NCBI GenBank assembly: GCA_937891425.1
Contig: CALAGD010000077.1
Coordinates: 1-53,583, forward strand
From: an uncultured Pigmentiphaga sp.
Lineage (GTDB): Bacteria; Pseudomonadota; Gammaproteobacteria; Burkholderiales; Burkholderiaceae_B
DNA length: 53,583 nt
Direction: 5' to 3'
Part shown: piece by piece, positions 8,693-18,087 of the stretch
Position numbering within the stretch: the stretch's first letter is position 1
Layout: every line of letters starts with the position of its first letter
Notes under the pieces: model-generated
The model's input: the letters and a program-made list of their open reading frames with translations, nothing else
Told to the model about the DNA's origin: nothing
Databases searched by the model: none
Program-made: the position numbers and the translations under genes

Positions 8693-8947
8693 ATGGCACA
8701 GAAAAAAGGCGGCGGTTCCACACGTAACGGTCGCGATTCCCACGCCAAGCGACTGGGCGTCAAGGTGTACGGCGGCCAGGTTGTTCCCGCCGGTTCCATC
8801 ATCGTGCGTCAGCGCGGCACCCGCTTCCACCCAGGCCGTAACGTCGGCATGGGCAAGGACCACACCCTGTTCGCGCTGGTCAACGGCACGGTGAAGTTCA
8901 CCGTCACGGGTCCGCAGAAGAAGCCCACGGTTTCGATCGAAGCCTGA
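8693..8947 (+). CDS. rpmA: 50S ribosomal protein L27
   Basis: An 84-residue protein beginning MAQKKGGGSTRNGRDS, the conserved L27 N-terminus that reaches the peptidyl transferase centre. The GTRFHPGRNVGMGKDHTLFA core is intact. I chose ATG 8693 over the upstream in-frame start at 8648 because only the shorter form gives the conserved N-terminus, and CGGAG lies upstream. There is no Firmicutes-type N-terminal cleavage extension. Confidence 0.98.
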   Translation: MAQKKGGGSTRNGRDSHAKRLGVKVYGGQVVPAGSIIVRQRGTRFHPGRNVGMGKDHTLFALVNGTVKFTVTGPQKKPTVSIEA

Positions 8948-8997
8948 GGCGTTCGCACCCGTCCCTGACGGGACTGCACGACCACCCTTTTCCCACC

Positions 8998-9025
8998 AGA
9001 GCCCTGTCGCTGCCGGCAGGGCTCT
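8998..9025 (+). terminator. Hairpin between rpmA and obgE
   Basis: AGAGCCCTG and CAGGGCTCT form a perfect 9-bp stem around a ten-base loop, followed by TGTGTTT. It is a reasonable, though not perfect, intrinsic terminator that would separate the abundant ribosomal protein mRNA from obgE or let only part of the transcripts through. Confidence 0.6.
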
Positions 9026-9095
9026 TGTGTTTGCAGCATCCGCACCCATGGCCTGCCGACTCACCCCGGTAGTGGCCCCCCAAGGAGCTCATCCG

Positions 9096-10253
9096 ATGAA
9101 ATTCGTTGACGAAGCCACGATCGAAGTCGTCGCCGGCAAAGGCGGCGATGGTGTGGCCAGCTTTCGCCGCGAGAAGTTCATCCCCAAGGGCGGTCCCGAC
9201 GGGGGTGACGGCGGACGCGGCGGTCACGTCTACGCCATTGCCGACCGCAACATCAACACGCTGGTCGATTTCCGCTATGCGCGCATCCATCGCGCACAGA
9301 ACGGGGAGAACGGCCGGGGCCGCGACCAGTACGGTGCTGCCGGCAACGACGTCACCATCCGTGTTCCCGTGGGCACGGTCGTTTTCGATGCTGAAACGGG
9401 CGAACAGCTGTTCGACCTGACGCGCCACGGCGAACGCGTAATTCTCGCGCGCGGCGGACGAGGCGGCCTGGGCAACATTCATTTCAAATCGAGCGTCAAC
9501 CGCACCCCGCGCCAGTTCACCCGAGGCGAACCGGGCGAACACCGGCGTCTGCGGCTCGAGCTGAAAGTCCTGGCTGACGTGGGCCTGCTCGGCATGCCGA
9601 ACGCAGGCAAGTCCACGTTCATCGCCAAGGTTTCCAATGCCCGCCCCAAGATCGCCGATTACCCGTTCACCACGCTGCATCCCAACCTGGGCGTGGTGCG
9701 CACCGATGCGGGACGCAGTTTCGTCATCGCCGACATCCCCGGTCTTATAGAAGGCGCATCCGAAGGCGCGGGCCTGGGACACCAGTTCCTGCGCCATCTC
9801 AGTCGCACCCGTGTGTTGCTGCACCTGGTCGATGCTGCACCTTACGACGCGCCTGGCGATCCGCTGGAGCATGCCGTGCAGTGCGCGCGCGCCATCGTGG
9901 AAGAGCTGAAGCGTTACGACCCTTCCCTTTATGAAAAGCCGCGCTGGCTGGTGCTGAACAAGATCGACATGCTCGAGGATCCAGTCGGGTTCCAGGAAAG
10001 GTTCTGTGCGGCCTTCAACTGGACCGGCCCGGTCTATGCCATTTCGGCCCTGACGGGCGAGGGCACCACGGAACTCATACGCGACCTGCAGAACTACCTT
10101 GATGCCGAACGCTCCCGCGAACACGCGGCACAGGAAGCTGCCGAAGCGCAGACATCCGGCACCGTTCCAGAGCGGCAGGCGCTTCCCCCCGAAGACCCGC
10201 GCTTCGCGCCCGACCGCCGTAACGTCGACCTGCCCCCTTCCTCCGACGGTTAA
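9096..10253 (+). CDS. obgE: Obg-family GTPase
   Basis: A 385-residue essential GTPase acting in 50S assembly, replication control and the stringent response. The glycine-rich Obg fold covers residues 1-158 (AGKGGDGVASFRREKFIPKG). The G domain has the P-loop GMPNAGKST at 166-174, the G2/G3 region (YPFTTLHPN, DIPGLIEGA) and NKID. The short acidic, Pro-rich C-terminal tail is typical of proteobacterial forms. ATG 9096, with AAGGAG upstream, gives the conserved MKFVDEA start; the in-frame start at 9027 would add a non-conserved tail. Confidence 0.97.
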   Translation: MKFVDEATIEVVAGKGGDGVASFRREKFIPKGGPDGGDGGRGGHVYAIADRNINTLVDFRYARIHRAQNGENGRGRDQYGAAGNDVTIRVPVGTVVFDAETGEQLFDLTRHGERVILARGGRGGLGNIHFKSSVNRTPRQFTRGEPGEHRRLRLELKVLADVGLLGMPNAGKSTFIAKVSNARPKIADYPFTTLHPNLGVVRTDAGRSFVIADIPGLIEGASEGAGLGHQFLRHLSRTRVLLHLVDAAPYDAPGDPLEHAVQCARAIVEELKRYDPSLYEKPRWLVLNKIDMLEDPVGFQERFCAAFNWTGPVYAISALTGEGTTELIRDLQNYLDAERSREHAAQEAAEAQTSGTVPERQALPPEDPRFAPDRRNVDLPPSSDG

Positions 10254-10275
10254 ACTTGTATCAGACGCCTGGATG

Positions 10276-10300
10276 CACCGCAGCCTTCGGGGCTGCGGTG
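10276..10300 (+). other. Stable hairpin between obgE and proB
   Basis: CACCGCAGCC (10276-10285) and GGCTGCGGTG (10291-10300) are perfect 10-bp arms around a TTCGG loop. No T-run follows, so it is not a classic intrinsic terminator. It may be a factor-dependent termination point or an mRNA-stabilising hairpin between the two genes. Confidence 0.5.
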
Positions 10301-10369
10301 TGCGTGCACGGCAAGTTTCTGACATTGAACCCACGACTCCGAGTTAGCCCCTTTTCGCGCGCGTCGCAC

Positions 10370-11512
10370 ATGAACACCCCTTCCGTCGTTGCTTCTGCCA
10401 CTCGTATCGTTGTCAAGGTTGGCTCCTCGCTGGTTACCAACGAAGGCCGAGGTCTCGACCACAATGCACTGGCCGCCTGGACCGAACAGATCGCCGACCT
10501 GCGCCGCCAGGGCAAGGAAGTGGTGCTCGTGTCCAGCGGAGCGGTAGCCGAAGGCATGGCGCGTCTGGGCTGGAGCACCCGACCCACCGACATGCACGAT
10601 CGCCAGGCCGCCGCAGCAGTCGGACAGATGGGGCTGGTGCAGGCCTACGAAGAAGCGTTCCGCCGCCACGGCATCATCGGTGCACAGATCCTCCTCACGC
10701 ATGAAGACCTGGTCGATCGCCAACGTTACCTGAATGCGCGCACCACCCTGTTCGCGCTCCTGCGCCTGGGGGTAGTGCCCATCGTGAACGAGAACGACAC
10801 GGTGGTAACCGACGAGATCCGTGTGGGCGACAACGATACGCTCAGCGCACTGGTCACTAACCTGATCGAGGCGGAAGTCCTGATCATCCTCACCGACCAG
10901 CGCGGCCTCTATGCCGCGGATCCACGCCGCAACCCGGACGCCCGGTTCATCGACGTAGCCACTGCGGGCGACCCCGAACTTGAGAAGATGGCAGGCGGGG
11001 CCGGTAGCCAGGTCGGTACCGGTGGCATGTACACGAAGGTAGTCGCGGCCAAACGCGCCGCCGGCAGTGGCGCACACACGGTGATCGCTTCCGGGCGCGA
11101 ACCCGAGGTGCTGGTACGGCTGGCGCGGGGGGAAAGCATCGGCACCACGCTGCGTGCCCACGAGGCCCGCTGGTCGGCGCGCAAGCGTTGGCTAGTCGAT
11201 CACCTGCGCCTGCGCGGCCGGCTCGTGCTCGACGACGGCGCCATCAGGGCCCTCAGCCGCGACGGCAAGAGCCTCCTGCCCATCGGGGTGACGGCGGTGA
11301 TTGGCAATTTCGAGCGGGGGGATGTGGTCGCCTGTCAGGACGCAGAAGGCCGCGAATGGGCACGCGGGCTGGTGAATTACTCGTCAGCCGATACACGGCG
11401 CATCATGCGTCAGCCCTCGCACCGCATCGGGGAAATCCTGGGCACGATGAACGAGCCTGAACTGGTGCACCGCGACAACCTGGTCGTGCTGCGCGACTAC
11501 GACGGTCATTGA
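10370..11512 (+). CDS. proB: Glutamate 5-kinase
   Basis: A 380-residue enzyme for the first step of proline synthesis, the ATP-dependent phosphorylation of glutamate. The amino acid kinase domain starts IVVKVGSSLV and contains LVSSGAVAEG, IVNENDTV and DNDTLSALV. The GGAGSQVGTGGMYTK motif binds nucleotide, and the C-terminal PUA domain starts near residue 280 (RLVLDDGAI). I chose ATG 10370; the upstream in-frame ORF start at 10256 overlaps the intergenic hairpin and is not conserved. The usual partner proA is not here. No strong ribosome binding site is visible. Confidence 0.96.
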   Translation: MNTPSVVASATRIVVKVGSSLVTNEGRGLDHNALAAWTEQIADLRRQGKEVVLVSSGAVAEGMARLGWSTRPTDMHDRQAAAAVGQMGLVQAYEEAFRRHGIIGAQILLTHEDLVDRQRYLNARTTLFALLRLGVVPIVNENDTVVTDEIRVGDNDTLSALVTNLIEAEVLIILTDQRGLYAADPRRNPDARFIDVATAGDPELEKMAGGAGSQVGTGGMYTKVVAAKRAAGSGAHTVIASGREPEVLVRLARGESIGTTLRAHEARWSARKRWLVDHLRLRGRLVLDDGAIRALSRDGKSLLPIGVTAVIGNFERGDVVACQDAEGREWARGLVNYSSADTRRIMRQPSHRIGEILGTMNEPELVHRDNLVVLRDYDGH

Positions 11513-11605
11513 ATACCGTACCCGCACACGCGGCACGCGAAGTGCAGCGACGCACGGCGTCACGTGGCAGCTGCCGTAACGGTGCTGACGCTGCCAGGCC
11601 ACCGG

Positions 11606-12217
11606 CTATTCGGTGCCGGGCGTGACCAGCAAGGGCTCCTCCCACTCTGGCACATGCAGCAGCGATTCGCGCTGCGGATGCCCGCGCTCGCCGGCACGGT
11701 CGCGCCCGTGCATGTGCTGCCTGAGATAGCGGGTATCGTTACCCTTCCGGAACAGGAAGGGCGACAGTTCATTCAGCGCCTTGATGTAGACCTCGCGTTT
11801 GAACTCGATCACGGTGTCGAGTGGAACCCAGTATTCGCTCCAACGCCAGGCGTCGAACTCGGGATGCTTCGTGGCACGCAGGGAGACATCGGAATCGCGC
11901 CCCAGCATGCGCAGCAGAAACCAGATCTGTTTCTGACCCTTGTAATGCCCGCGCCATTCGCGACGGATGTAGCGCTCGGGTACCGTATAACGCAGCCAGT
12001 TGCGCGTACGCCCCAAAATACGGACATGCTCGGGCTTCAACCCGATTTCTTCGTGCAGCTCGCGATACATCGCCTGCGCGGGGGTCTCACCATACTTGAT
12101 ACCACCCTGCGGAAACTGCCACGCATGCTCGCGGATGCGCTTGCCCCAGAAGACCTGGTTCTTGTGGTTTACGAGGATGATGCCGACATTGGGACGGTAG
12201 CCTTCACGATCGAGCAT
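11606..12217 (-). CDS. rppH: RNA pyrophosphohydrolase
   Basis: A NUDIX hydrolase that removes pyrophosphate from the 5' end of mRNA to start RNase E-dependent decay. The NUDIX box GGIKYGETPAQAMYRELHEE is intact, and the N-terminal MLDREGYRPNVGI is the standard start. I chose ATG 12217, preceded by GGAGG, over the in-frame ATG 12232, which lies before that site. The C-terminus is about 40 residues longer than E. coli RppH and rich in charged and Pro residues. It is convergent with proB and divergent from proS. Confidence 0.94.
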   Translation of the reverse strand: MLDREGYRPNVGIILVNHKNQVFWGKRIREHAWQFPQGGIKYGETPAQAMYRELHEEIGLKPEHVRILGRTRNWLRYTVPERYIRREWRGHYKGQKQIWFLLRMLGRDSDVSLRATKHPEFDAWRWSEYWVPLDTVIEFKREVYIKALNELSPFLFRKGNDTRYLRQHMHGRDRAGERGHPQRESLLHVPEWEEPLLVTPGTE

Positions 12218-12331
12218 GGCCACCTCCAGCATTTTCTATACAATTGAGATCGATTATATCGACTGCCCTCTCACTAGGCGAGGTTTTCGGGTTTACCCCA
12301 TCGCCGCACTCCTGGGCCCCTTCATTCAGCC

Positions 12332-14056
12332 ATGCGCGCATCCAGATACCACATCAATACCCTGAAAGAAGCCCCGGCTGACGCCGAAGTCATCAGCCAT
12401 CAACTCATGACGCGGGCCGGCATGATCCGCCGCCTCGCGGGCGGCATCTATACCTACATGCCGCTCGGTCTACGTGTCATCCGGAAGGTGGAAGCCATCG
12501 TGCGTGAGGAAATGAACGCCGCGGGCGCCATCGAAATCCTGATGCCAGTCGTACAGCCTGCCGAGCTCTGGCAGGAGTCCGGCCGCTGGGATGAATATGG
12601 GCCGGAACTGCTGCGGTTCAAGGATCGCCACCAGCGAGACTTCGTGCTTCAGCCCACTTCGGAAGAAGTGGTCACCGACATCGCACGCAACGAGATTCAC
12701 AGCTGGCGCCAGTTGCCGGTGAACTTCTACCACATCCAGACCAAGTTTCGAGACGAGCGGCGCCCGCGTTTCGGCGTGATGCGCGGCCGCGAGTTCACGA
12801 TGAAGGATGCGTACTCGTTTGACCGCGACGAGGCAGGCGCCGCCGAAAGCTACCAGAAGATGTTCGATGCGTACGTCCGCATCTTCCAGCGGCTCGGGCT
12901 GCAGTTCCGCGCGGTCGCCGCCGATACCGGGGCCATCGGCGGGTCGCGCAGCCACGAGTTCCAGGTCATTGCCGATACCGGCGAAGACCTGATCGTCTAC
13001 GATCCGCACGGCGACTATGCTGCCAACATCGAGCTTGCCGAAGCACCGGTGCTCATTGCCGAGCGCGCCCAACCTGCCCAGGCCCTGCAGAAGACTCCCA
13101 CCCCTGGCACGCAAAAATGCGAGGCCGTGGCCGAGCTGCTGCAGCTGCCCCTGACTCAGACCGTGAAATCGGTGGTGCTTGCTACCGACGGGGAGGAAGG
13201 TACCACGATCTGGCTGCTGCTCATCCGGGGCGATCATGAACTCAACGAGGTCAAGGTCGGCAAGCTGCCCGGTCTTGCCGGTTTCCGCTTTGCCACCGAC
13301 GACGAAATCCGCGACACTTTCGGTGCTGAACCGGGCTACCTGGGGCCCATCGGCACGCGCAAGCCCGTGCGTGTGGTGGCCGACCGCACGGTTGCCAACA
13401 TGAGCGACTTCGTATGCGGCGCCAACGCCGACGGCTTCCATTACACCGGAGTCAACTGGGGGCGCGACCTCCCCGAACCCGACCTTGTAGCCGACATCCG
13501 CAACGTGGTGGTCGGCGACCCTGCCCCCAGCGGCAAGGGCGGTCTGGCCATCCAGCGTGGCATCGAGGTCGGACACGTGTTCTTCCTGGGCACCAAGTAC
13601 TCCAAGGCACTGAACGCCACCTTCCTCGACGAGACCGGCAAACCGGCCCTCATGCAGATGGGTTGCTACGGCATCGGCATCACGCGCATCGTGGGTGCGG
13701 CCATCGAACAGAACCACGACGAGCGCGGCATCGTCTGGCCTCGTGCCCTGAGTCCATTCGATGTCGTCATCTGCCCGGTTGGCTGGGGCAAGAGCGAGGC
13801 CGTCCGCGCCGCCGCCACCGAGATCTACGAAGGGCTGCGCGCCCAGGGCGTCGATGCCATTCTCGACGATCGCGACGTGCGCCCCGGCAGCATGTTTGCC
13901 GACTGGGAACTGATCGGCATTCCGCTGCGCGTGACGGTGGGCGAACGCGGCCTGAAGGATGGGGTAGTTGAAATCCAGCGCCGCCGCGACACCGAAGCCA
14001 CCAGGGTGCCCGTGCAGGAAGCCGTGACCCGCACGCTCGAGCAGCTGAGGGCCTGA
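12332..14056 (+). CDS. proS: Prolyl-tRNA synthetase
   Basis: A 574-residue class II synthetase that charges tRNA-Pro. It is the bacterial long type: the class II motifs (GIYTYMPLGLRVIRK, FRDERRPRFGVMRGREF, GCYGIGITR) flank an editing (INS) domain from about residue 225 to 405 that clears mischarged Ala-tRNA-Pro. The anticodon-binding domain is C-terminal (near FDVVICPVGWGKSE). The MRASRYHINTLKEAP start is conserved. An efficient terminator follows. Confidence 0.97.
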   Translation: MRASRYHINTLKEAPADAEVISHQLMTRAGMIRRLAGGIYTYMPLGLRVIRKVEAIVREEMNAAGAIEILMPVVQPAELWQESGRWDEYGPELLRFKDRHQRDFVLQPTSEEVVTDIARNEIHSWRQLPVNFYHIQTKFRDERRPRFGVMRGREFTMKDAYSFDRDEAGAAESYQKMFDAYVRIFQRLGLQFRAVAADTGAIGGSRSHEFQVIADTGEDLIVYDPHGDYAANIELAEAPVLIAERAQPAQALQKTPTPGTQKCEAVAELLQLPLTQTVKSVVLATDGEEGTTIWLLLIRGDHELNEVKVGKLPGLAGFRFATDDEIRDTFGAEPGYLGPIGTRKPVRVVADRTVANMSDFVCGANADGFHYTGVNWGRDLPEPDLVADIRNVVVGDPAPSGKGGLAIQRGIEVGHVFFLGTKYSKALNATFLDETGKPALMQMGCYGIGITRIVGAAIEQNHDERGIVWPRALSPFDVVICPVGWGKSEAVRAAATEIYEGLRAQGVDAILDDRDVRPGSMFADWELIGIPLRVTVGERGLKDGVVEIQRRRDTEATRVPVQEAVTRTLEQLRA

Positions 14057-14089
14057 GGCAGCACGCCAACCCGCCACCCACCCGGCACG

Positions 14090-14126
14090 AAAAAGCCCGA
14101 CGCACAAGCGACGGGCTTTTTCTTTT
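14090..14126 (+). terminator. Intrinsic terminator after proS
   Basis: AAAAAGCCCG (14090-14099) pairs with CGGGCTTTTT (14112-14121), with an internal CGC/GCG extension in the loop, and is followed by CTTTT. The A-tract on the other side makes it potentially bidirectional. Confidence 0.9.
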
Positions 14127-14287
14127 GCTGCGAGTTCGATCATTCGTCGGGCCTACCGGCGTTTCACGGCCACGGATCTGCCGTTCGTCGCATTTCCGTG
14201 GCCGTACCTGCCAGCGCCGAGCATACTGCACCCCAGATGTGCCGTCTCGGGATGCTTCCATCCCGACTTCCCGCCACGAGGTGTACC

Positions 14288-14686
14288 ATGCTCGCAGTGC
14301 TTCAATCGGCAGGCTTCACGCCCGCCATCCTGGTCCACACGATCGCCGCGCTCGCTGCGGTACTGTCCGGCATCGGCATCTTCCTCGCCCGCAAGGGCAC
14401 GGACACCCACCGGCTGCTGGGACGCAGCTGGGCCGTGCTCATGCTGGTCGTGATCGTGTCGTCCTTCTTCATTCGCACCTCCGGCAGCTATTCGTGGATC
14501 CACCTGCTGTCGGTCGGGAGCTTGATTGCACTGGCGCGCGCCGTGTATTTTGTACGCAAGGGCGACATCCGCGCACACCGCTATACCATGCTGGGCCTAT
14601 ATGCTGGTGGGCTGGTGCTGGCCGGCATGTTTACCCTGCTGCCATCGCGCCTGCTTGGCAGCTACCTCTGGCAGGTTCTGGGCTGA
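14288..14686 (+). CDS. DUF2306-type membrane protein
   Basis: A 132-residue integral membrane protein with four predicted helices. The HRLLGRSWAVLM, SGSYSWIHLLSVGSL and AHRYTMLGLYAGGLVLAGMFTLLP segments match the DUF2306 family, whose role is unknown. ATG 14288, with GAGG eight bases before it, begins just ahead of the first helix; the in-frame start at 14198 would add an implausible hydrophilic tail. It sits 54 bases before a two-component pair and could be co-transcribed with it. Confidence 0.75.
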   Translation: MLAVLQSAGFTPAILVHTIAALAAVLSGIGIFLARKGTDTHRLLGRSWAVLMLVVIVSSFFIRTSGSYSWIHLLSVGSLIALARAVYFVRKGDIRAHRYTMLGLYAGGLVLAGMFTLLPSRLLGSYLWQVLG

Positions 14687-14740
14687 TTCCCGCCAGTCTT
14701 GCGCCGGCTTGCACCCTCACTTCTCCGCCAGGCTCAAACC

Positions 14741-15904
14741 ATGCGGCCCGTTTTTCTGCTCGCAACGCTTCCGCCAGTACGCAGCGCGGCCTACCGCGCT
14801 GCGCTCAAGGCAGAAGCCCGCCCACTGCTCGGTGCCCTGGCCGGCACGCTCGTGGTGTGCGTGGTCATCGCCGTGCTGCTGGGCCGTTACGTCCCCGAAA
14901 CCCAGGGGTACGCGCATGCGCTGCTGAACTCGCTCTGCATCGGACTGCTTGCGTTCGTACTGATCAACGTGACGCGTGTCCTGCTGTGGCCGCGCCGCGC
15001 GCCGCCATTAGCGGGCATGCTCCTGTTGCTGATCATCGGCATGCCGGCCAGTCTGATCCTGGGTGCCAGCTTCGCCGCCATGCTGCTGGGCGAAACCGCC
15101 GACTGGCTGTGGCAGGACCACGGCGGGGTACGTGCAGCCGCCGTGGTTGCCACCGTCATCGGCACACTCACCATTACCGTCGCTGCATGGGTGCACAAGT
15201 ACACGACGGCGGTCCGCCTGCAATCCGAACTGCAGCAGGCCCGCGCCGAGGCCGCACGCCGTCTTGCCGACGAGGCCCAGCTGCGCCTGCTGCGCGCCCA
15301 GCTTGAGCCACACATGCTGTTCAACACGCTTGCCACCTTGCGCACCCTGATCGGGCTGGATCCGGCTCGCGCCCAGACCATGCTCGACGATCTGGTTTCG
15401 CTTCTGCGCGCCACACTGCAAGCGTCCCGCCACGACACGCTGGAGCTGGCATCCGAGTTCGCGTTGCTCGAGCACTATCTGCGCCTGATGGCGGTGCGGC
15501 TGGGCCCGCGCCTGCGCTTCGAACTGCATCTGGCGCCGGAGCTGGCCCAGGTGCAGGTGCCGGCCCTGCTGCTGCAGCCACTGGTCGAGAACGCCATACG
15601 GCACGGCATCGAGCCGCTGCCCGCCAATGGCGAGATCCTGGTTCATGCGCGGCGTCGGAACGGGTTGTGCGAGGTCAGCATCACCGACAATGGTCTGGGT
15701 TTCGACCCAGTTCTGGCGAACAACCCATCTTCCGGGGGTGCTGGCGCCGGATTTGGCCTCGAAGCCGTGCGCGCGCGCCTGCGGGCGGCATGGGGTGAAC
15801 ATGCCCGGCTCGAGATCGAGTCGCCCGCACCGGAGCATGGCGATCGCGGCACGCGCGTCGTCCTCGCCTTTCCCGCGTCGCATGCCGATGCAGCCCATGA
15901 TTGA
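14741..15904 (+). CDS. LytS/AlgZ-type sensor histidine kinase
   Basis: A membrane histidine kinase of the PF06580 family, 387 residues. About four N-terminal membrane helices (residues 25-160) are followed by a short coiled coil, the phosphoacceptor region LRAQLEPHMLFNTLATL with its His, the N box NAIRHGIEPL and the G box GAGFGLEAVRARL. ATG 14741 is the first ATG before the helices; TTG 14699 is an in-frame alternative. The gene overlaps or abuts the following response regulator, so the two form one two-component system. In pseudomonads the related FimS/AlgZ-AlgR pair controls pili and alginate; the role here is unknown. Confidence 0.87.
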   Translation: MRPVFLLATLPPVRSAAYRAALKAEARPLLGALAGTLVVCVVIAVLLGRYVPETQGYAHALLNSLCIGLLAFVLINVTRVLLWPRRAPPLAGMLLLLIIGMPASLILGASFAAMLLGETADWLWQDHGGVRAAAVVATVIGTLTITVAAWVHKYTTAVRLQSELQQARAEAARRLADEAQLRLLRAQLEPHMLFNTLATLRTLIGLDPARAQTMLDDLVSLLRATLQASRHDTLELASEFALLEHYLRLMAVRLGPRLRFELHLAPELAQVQVPALLLQPLVENAIRHGIEPLPANGEILVHARRRNGLCEVSITDNGLGFDPVLANNPSSGGAGAGFGLEAVRARLRAAWGEHARLEIESPAPEHGDRGTRVVLAFPASHADAAHD

Positions 15905-15923
15905 TGCTCTTGCAGGCAAGCAC

Positions 15924-16805
15924 ATGCACGAAACCCCTGCCCGCCAGGCTCGTGCCGTAATCGCCGAGGATGAGCCTCTTCTGGCCGACGCCCTGCGCAC
16001 CGATCTGGCGACGCTGTGGCCCGAACTGGAGATCGTCGCCAGCGTGCGCGACGGTCGTGCCGCACTCGAAGCCATCTGCGCACATCAGCCGGACATCGCA
16101 TTCCTCGACATCCGCATGCCGCTCATGGACGGCCTTGAAGTGGCCCATGTACTGGCTGAGGAATGGCCTGAGCCCCCGGGAGCATGGGGTGGTGAACAGG
16201 CGGCAATGCAATCAGCTGCCGCAGCAAGTTCCCTGCAGAACGGTCCACCCCTGCTCGTCTTCGTGACGGCCTATGATGCCCACGCCATCGAAGCTTTCGA
16301 ACTGGCCGCGGTGGATTACCTGCTCAAGCCCGTCGAGCGCCGGCGTCTGCAGCTGACGCTTGAGCGCCTGCGGCAGCGCCTGGATCAGCGCCACACGGCT
16401 TCCGACGCGCTCGGGCAGCTGATCCGCAACGTCGCGCCCCTGCTGGCGCATGCTGCAACTCGCGACCGCAGCCAGGAGGCCAACAGGCTTCGTCATATTA
16501 CCGCTGGCGTAGGCAACCAGGTGCGGGTAGTATCCCTGCACGAGGTCGTCTATCTGCAAAGTACCGACAAGTACGTTGCCGTTGCCACACCCACGGGGGA
16601 ACTCCTGCTGCGCAGCAGCCTCAGCGCGCTCGAACCCCGGCTGCCCGAGACGTTTCTGCGCATCCATCGCAGCTGCATCGTGAACATGGACTACGTGTCG
16701 CACGTGGCGCGCGACGAGTTCGGCCGGGTGCGTGCACACCTGCGCGATCGACCCGAATCGCTACCCGTAAGCCGGCTGTACGTACATCATTTCCGGGCCA
16801 TGTAG
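15924..16805 (+). CDS. LytR/AlgR-type response regulator with receiver insertion
   Basis: A receiver domain with the acidic cluster AEDEP and phosphoacceptor Asp in FLDIRMPLMDG, joined to a C-terminal LytTR DNA-binding domain (VYLQSTDKYVAV, RIHRSCIVN, LPVSR). Compared with normal receivers there are about 25 extra residues rich in Ala, Gly, Ser and Gln (from EPPGAWGGEQ to SSLQNGPP) between the DGLEVAHVL helix and the strand LLVFVTAYD. ATG 15924 has a modest AGG upstream; ATG 15897, overlapping the kinase stop, is an alternative. It pairs with the upstream kinase. Confidence 0.87.
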   Translation: MHETPARQARAVIAEDEPLLADALRTDLATLWPELEIVASVRDGRAALEAICAHQPDIAFLDIRMPLMDGLEVAHVLAEEWPEPPGAWGGEQAAMQSAAAASSLQNGPPLLVFVTAYDAHAIEAFELAAVDYLLKPVERRRLQLTLERLRQRLDQRHTASDALGQLIRNVAPLLAHAATRDRSQEANRLRHITAGVGNQVRVVSLHEVVYLQSTDKYVAVATPTGELLLRSSLSALEPRLPETFLRIHRSCIVNMDYVSHVARDEFGRVRAHLRDRPESLPVSRLYVHHFRAM

Positions 16806-16857
16806 ACGGCGAGCACGCAGAATCGCGCTGGCTTGATGCCAGCACGCGCCCACAGGA

Positions 16858-18087
16858 TCACGCACCGCGTCGCTGGTAGCGTCCGCCGTCAAGCCGCACG
16901 ACCTGTGCGTCGAGCTCGAGCTGCAGCAGCGCCGCGTGCAGCGCAGACATCGCAAGACCGGTGCGCCGCTGCAGGTCGTCGATGTGCACCGGGTCGAACC
17001 CGAGAGCATGGAGCACACCCGCGGCTGGATCGCCGATTTCGTTGTTCCCCTTCGATGTACCATCGGTCGTGCTCACGGCGTCGTGGACCTTGAGAAACTC
17101 AGGGCCCGGGCCGACCGGTTCGGGCACCTCGGCGGTAAGCCGGGATCGCGTAGACCGTTTGCGGATGAGCGACGCGCCCCCAGGCGTTGTGCCAGCGGCC
17201 ATGCCAAGTTCGCTGAGTATGTCCTCCGCGGTTTCCGTGAGTTTTGCACCTTGCCGGATCAGCGCATGGCAACCGCGCGCCAGCGGCGAATGAATGGAGC
17301 CTGGAATGGCGAACACTTCACGACCCAGTTCCCCTGCCAGCCGGGCCGTGATCAGCGAGCCGCTCTGCAGCGCCGCTTCCACCACCAGCACACCACGCGC
17401 AAGCCCGGCGATGAGACGGTTGCGCCGCGGAAACTGATATCGCTCGGCACGCGTGCCCAGCGGAAGCTCCGACACGATGGCGCCTTGCGCGGCGATACGA
17501 TGCGCCAGCTCCCTGTGGCGCGCGGGGTAGACCAGGTCAGCGCCAGTGGCGATGACGGCGATGGTGCCCGCCCCCTCTGCCCCCGCTGCCAGCGCCCCTT
17601 CATGCGCCGCGGCGTCGATGCCGGTTGCCAGACCGCTGACCACGCACCACCCGGCCTGCGCAAGGTGCTGCGCGAACGCATGAGCGTTGTCGCAGCCACC
17701 CGGGGTAGCGCTGCGCGAGCCGACGATGGCGATGGCAGGCAGCGCCAGCCGCTGGAGGTCGCCCACCACATACAGCACGAGCGGCGGATCGTGGATCTCG
17801 AGCAGTCCGGCGGGATAGCTGGTGTCGGCCAGGGTGAGAATATGGTGCTGCGGCTGTTCGGCCCAGGCGATTGCGGCATCGATGGCCGCGGCAAGCTCGG
17901 CTGATGGCGGGCTGGCGAGTTGCCGCGCCACCACGGGGTCGAGCAGTTTCAGGAGCTGCCCATGACCCAGCGCATATACGTCTTCCGGCAAACCGGCATG
18001 GGCCAGCAAGGCACGCTTCCGGGAGGGCGTCAGGTTCGGTTCCAGCGCGAGCCTGAGCCATGAGTAAAGGGTTTCGTCGCGGGACAT
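16858..18087 (-). CDS. dprA: DNA processing protein DprA
   Basis: A 409-residue protein that loads RecA on incoming single-stranded DNA during natural transformation. The Rossmann-like core has VGSRSATPGG, VVSGLATGIDAAAHEGAL, FPRRNRLIAGLA and EAALQSGSLITARLA. The C-terminal winged helix (from about residue 345, HALGFDPVHIDDLQRRTG) is present. An Ala-, Pro- and Ser-rich linker of about 70 residues separates the two. ATG 18087 starts the conserved SRDETLYSWLRLAL segment; TTG 18108 is an in-frame alternative. It is convergent with the response regulator gene. Confidence 0.94.
   Translation of the reverse strand: MSRDETLYSWLRLALEPNLTPSRKRALLAHAGLPEDVYALGHGQLLKLLDPVVARQLASPPSAELAAAIDAAIAWAEQPQHHILTLADTSYPAGLLEIHDPPLVLYVVGDLQRLALPAIAIVGSRSATPGGCDNAHAFAQHLAQAGWCVVSGLATGIDAAAHEGALAAGAEGAGTIAVIATGADLVYPARHRELAHRIAAQGAIVSELPLGTRAERYQFPRRNRLIAGLARGVLVVEAALQSGSLITARLAGELGREVFAIPGSIHSPLARGCHALIRQGAKLTETAEDILSELGMAAGTTPGGASLIRKRSTRSRLTAEVPEPVGPGPEFLKVHDAVSTTDGTSKGNNEIGDPAAGVLHALGFDPVHIDDLQRRTGLAMSALHAALLQLELDAQVVRLDGGRYQRRGA

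Noticed and set aside
8904..10334. Minus-strand ORF of 476 codons over obgE
   Set aside because: obgE on the plus strand has every GTPase motif; the opposite frame has none.
12470..14143. Minus-strand ORF of 557 codons over proS
   Set aside because: Shadow of proS, whose class II synthetase motifs are complete.
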